Below are positions 33,719 to 35,237 of a stretch of 35,237 bases of DNA, piece after piece. This stretch comes from Vibrio anguillarum (lineage in GTDB: Bacteria; Pseudomonadota; Gammaproteobacteria; Enterobacterales; Vibrionaceae), in contig NZ_JAHGUP010000069.1 in NCBI RefSeq assembly GCF_001989995.2, positions 1-35,237 on the forward strand. The letters run 5' to 3'. Numbering within the stretch: the first letter of the stretch is position 1; each line of letters opens with the position of its first letter. The position numbers and the translations under genes were made by a program. Below the pieces are notes generated by a model that had not been told where the DNA came from, did no database searches, and saw nothing but the letters and a program-made list of their open reading frames with translations.

Positions 33719-35237
33719 ATGTATAAAAATAAAATCACCCAAGCCCTTCTTCTAGGGGCGGGTATGGCAGTGGCTGACACTTCTACTTTTTCTCTCGCGG
33801 CTGATGTTCCAGCCGGCACTAAATTGGCCAAAGTTCAGGAGCTCGTTCGTGGTAACGGTACTGAAGTCGCCACACTCGATCCTCACAAATCCCAAGGTGT
33901 TCCTGAGTCAAACGTTATAAGGGATATTTTAGAAGGTTTGGTCAACCAAGATGGAAAAGGGAATACCATTCCTGGTGTGGCTGAAAGCTGGGAAACAGCA
34001 GACAACAAAACTTTTATTTTTCATTTACGTAAGAATGCAAAATGGTCAAATGGTGATCCTGTTACTGCTCATGACTTCGTATATAGCTTACAGCGTACAG
34101 TTGATCCCGCTACTGCATCTCCTTATTCTTGGTATATGGAATATACTAAGATGCTTAATGCCAAAGATATTATTGAAGGAAAAAAGGATAAAAGTACTCT
34201 AGGAGTAAAAGCTCTTAATGATTACACCTTAGAAGTGCAATTAGATGAAGCTGTCCCTTACTTTGTCATGATGGCTGGCCATACAATTATGAAGCCAGTT
34301 CACAAAGCAACTATCGAAAAATATGGTGATCAATGGACTAAGCCAGAACACTTTGTTGGTAATGGTGCATTCAAAGTTAATACTTGGGTGGTAAACGAAC
34401 GTTTAGTTCTTACTCGAAATCCTCAGTATTGGGAAAACAATAAAACCATTTTAGATAAAGTAACTTATTTACCTATAGAAAACCAAGTAGCAGAAATGAA
34501 CCGTTTTCTTGCTGGAGAAATTGATTTCACAGCAGAGCTTCCGATCGAACATTTTAAGCGATTGAGGAAGGAGCACCCTGAATCGGTTGCTATTACTGGG
34601 TTGCTCTCTACTTATTATTATCAATTTAATACTAAGAAGAAGCCATTTGATGATGTTCGTGTCCGCAAGGCTCTATCTTATGCAATTGATCGTAATATCA
34701 TTACTGATGCTATTCTTGGTCAAGGCCAAAAACCTGCTTATTTTCTGACTCCCGAGATTACAGCTGGCTTCAATCCTGTGCTACCTGACTACGGAAAAAT
34801 GTCGCAAAAAGAGCGTAATAAAGAAGCACAATCTCTTTTGAAGGAAGCCGGTTTCGATTCATCGAATCGTTTGGCGTTTACCTTTCTTTATAACACTTCT
34901 GAAAACCATAAAAAGCTTGCTGTAGCGGCTGCATCTATGTGGAAGAAGACGTTAGATGTCGATGTTGTTCTTGAAAATCAGGAATGGAAAACTTACCTAG
35001 ACACGAAAGATCAAGGGAACTTTGAAGTAGCTCGTGCTGGTTGGGCTGGAGATTATAATGAGCCTTCAACATTTTTGACCTTAATGACAAGCAGTAATAC
35101 CAGTGCTGGTACTCATTATGGTAGTAAAGAATACGATGAAATAATCAATAAAGCACTTACATCAACCTCTCAGCAAGAACGTGAGTCATTATACGTAAAA
35201 GCAGAGGAAAAACTGGTGGAAGACATGCCTATTATTC
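33719..35237 (+). CDS. oppA: Oligopeptide ABC transporter periplasmic binding protein, partial (3' end outside window)
   Basis: The window ends inside this gene; 506 codons are present, so only a short C-terminal part is missing from a family of about 540 residues. A Sec signal peptide opens the protein (MYKNKITQALLLGAGMAVAD..., cleavage probably near SLAADV). It then shows the SBP_bac_5 family pattern: LVRGNGTEVATLDPHKSQG, GLVNQDGKGNTIPGVAESW, FHLRKNAKWSNGDPVTAHDF, NGAFKVNTW, RVRKALSYAIDRN and ARAGWAGDYNEPSTF. It should bind peptides in the periplasm for OppBCDF. The ATG at 33719 follows GGAG by 7 bases. An in-frame ATG at 33686 with AAGGAA close by would add 11 residues before the signal peptide and is less likely. 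Confidence 0.9.
   Translation, partial: MYKNKITQALLLGAGMAVADTSTFSLAADVPAGTKLAKVQELVRGNGTEVATLDPHKSQGVPESNVIRDILEGLVNQDGKGNTIPGVAESWETADNKTFIFHLRKNAKWSNGDPVTAHDFVYSLQRTVDPATASPYSWYMEYTKMLNAKDIIEGKKDKSTLGVKALNDYTLEVQLDEAVPYFVMMAGHTIMKPVHKATIEKYGDQWTKPEHFVGNGAFKVNTWVVNERLVLTRNPQYWENNKTILDKVTYLPIENQVAEMNRFLAGEIDFTAELPIEHFKRLRKEHPESVAITGLLSTYYYQFNTKKKPFDDVRVRKALSYAIDRNIITDAILGQGQKPAYFLTPEITAGFNPVLPDYGKMSQKERNKEAQSLLKEAGFDSSNRLAFTFLYNTSENHKKLAVAAASMWKKTLDVDVVLENQEWKTYLDTKDQGNFEVARAGWAGDYNEPSTFLTLMTSSNTSAGTHYGSKEYDEIINKALTSTSQQERESLYVKAEEKLVEDMPII

Noticed and set aside
33951..34202. 83-codon plus-strand frame
   Set aside because: Out-of-frame shadow of the oppA-like gene, whose real frame starts at 33719 and leaves the window.
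1..35237. CRISPR arrays, tRNA or rRNA genes, integron sites, insertion sequences or prophage genes
   Set aside because: No regularly spaced repeats, no tRNA- or rRNA-like sequence, and no transposase, integrase or phage gene was seen on either strand.

Overview
The window looks like chromosomal DNA of a Vibrio, about mid-40s % G+C. The outer-membrane protein at 8576-9349 closely resembles V. cholerae OmpV as I remember it. The eda/gntU/gntK/edd arrangement, the VieSA-like pair and an enterobacterial/vibrio-type ERIC repeat point the same way. The species cannot be named from this sequence alone. Nothing suggests a prophage, integron, CRISPR array or insertion sequence.

Layout. (1) 30-4543 is a gluconate/Entner-Doudoroff locus: edd and gntK on the minus strand, divergent from gntU and eda on the plus strand. 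Two GntR-type operators lie in the shared intergenic region and a TTCG-loop terminator follows eda. (2) 4703-9349 holds single genes: an EamA-type permease, a membrane diguanylate cyclase, an Ntn-type linear amide hydrolase and OmpV. (3) 9724-25158 (minus) is one long, tightly coupled operon of 17 genes encoding a complete aryl polyene (APE) type II PKS. Its order matches the apeC-to-apeR series, with an aromatic amino acid ammonia-lyase inserted between the J and K positions. Divergent from it (25274-27648, plus) are a methyltransferase and a flavin-dependent halogenase/oxidoreductase-like gene. (4) 27855-33196 is a VieS/VieA-like pair: a hybrid sensor kinase with two periplasmic binding domains, then a receiver-EAL-LuxR protein, with no visible vieB. 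(5) 33719 to the end is a 5' part of an OppA-type peptide-binding protein.

How the APE block should work (family knowledge plus inference). The ammonia-lyase and the ligase ApeH supply and load an aryl acid onto the carrier proteins ApeE/ApeF. ApeO with the short chain-length-factor-like ApeC, ApeR, the reductase ApeQ and the dehydratases ApeI/ApeP then extend it into a conjugated polyene. ApeK, ApeD and ApeJ release it and attach it to a lipid/sugar anchor. LolA-like ApeL, the RND/MMPL exporter ApeM and lipoprotein ApeN move it to the outer membrane. The methyltransferase and the halogenase-like flavoprotein probably tailor the aryl head group. The most interesting deviations from a textbook APE cluster are the retained halogenase signature, a methyltransferase whose usual catalytic His appears to be lost, an unusual selectivity pair in the ammonia-lyase, and a full-length ERIC repeat inside the operon between apeD and apeE.
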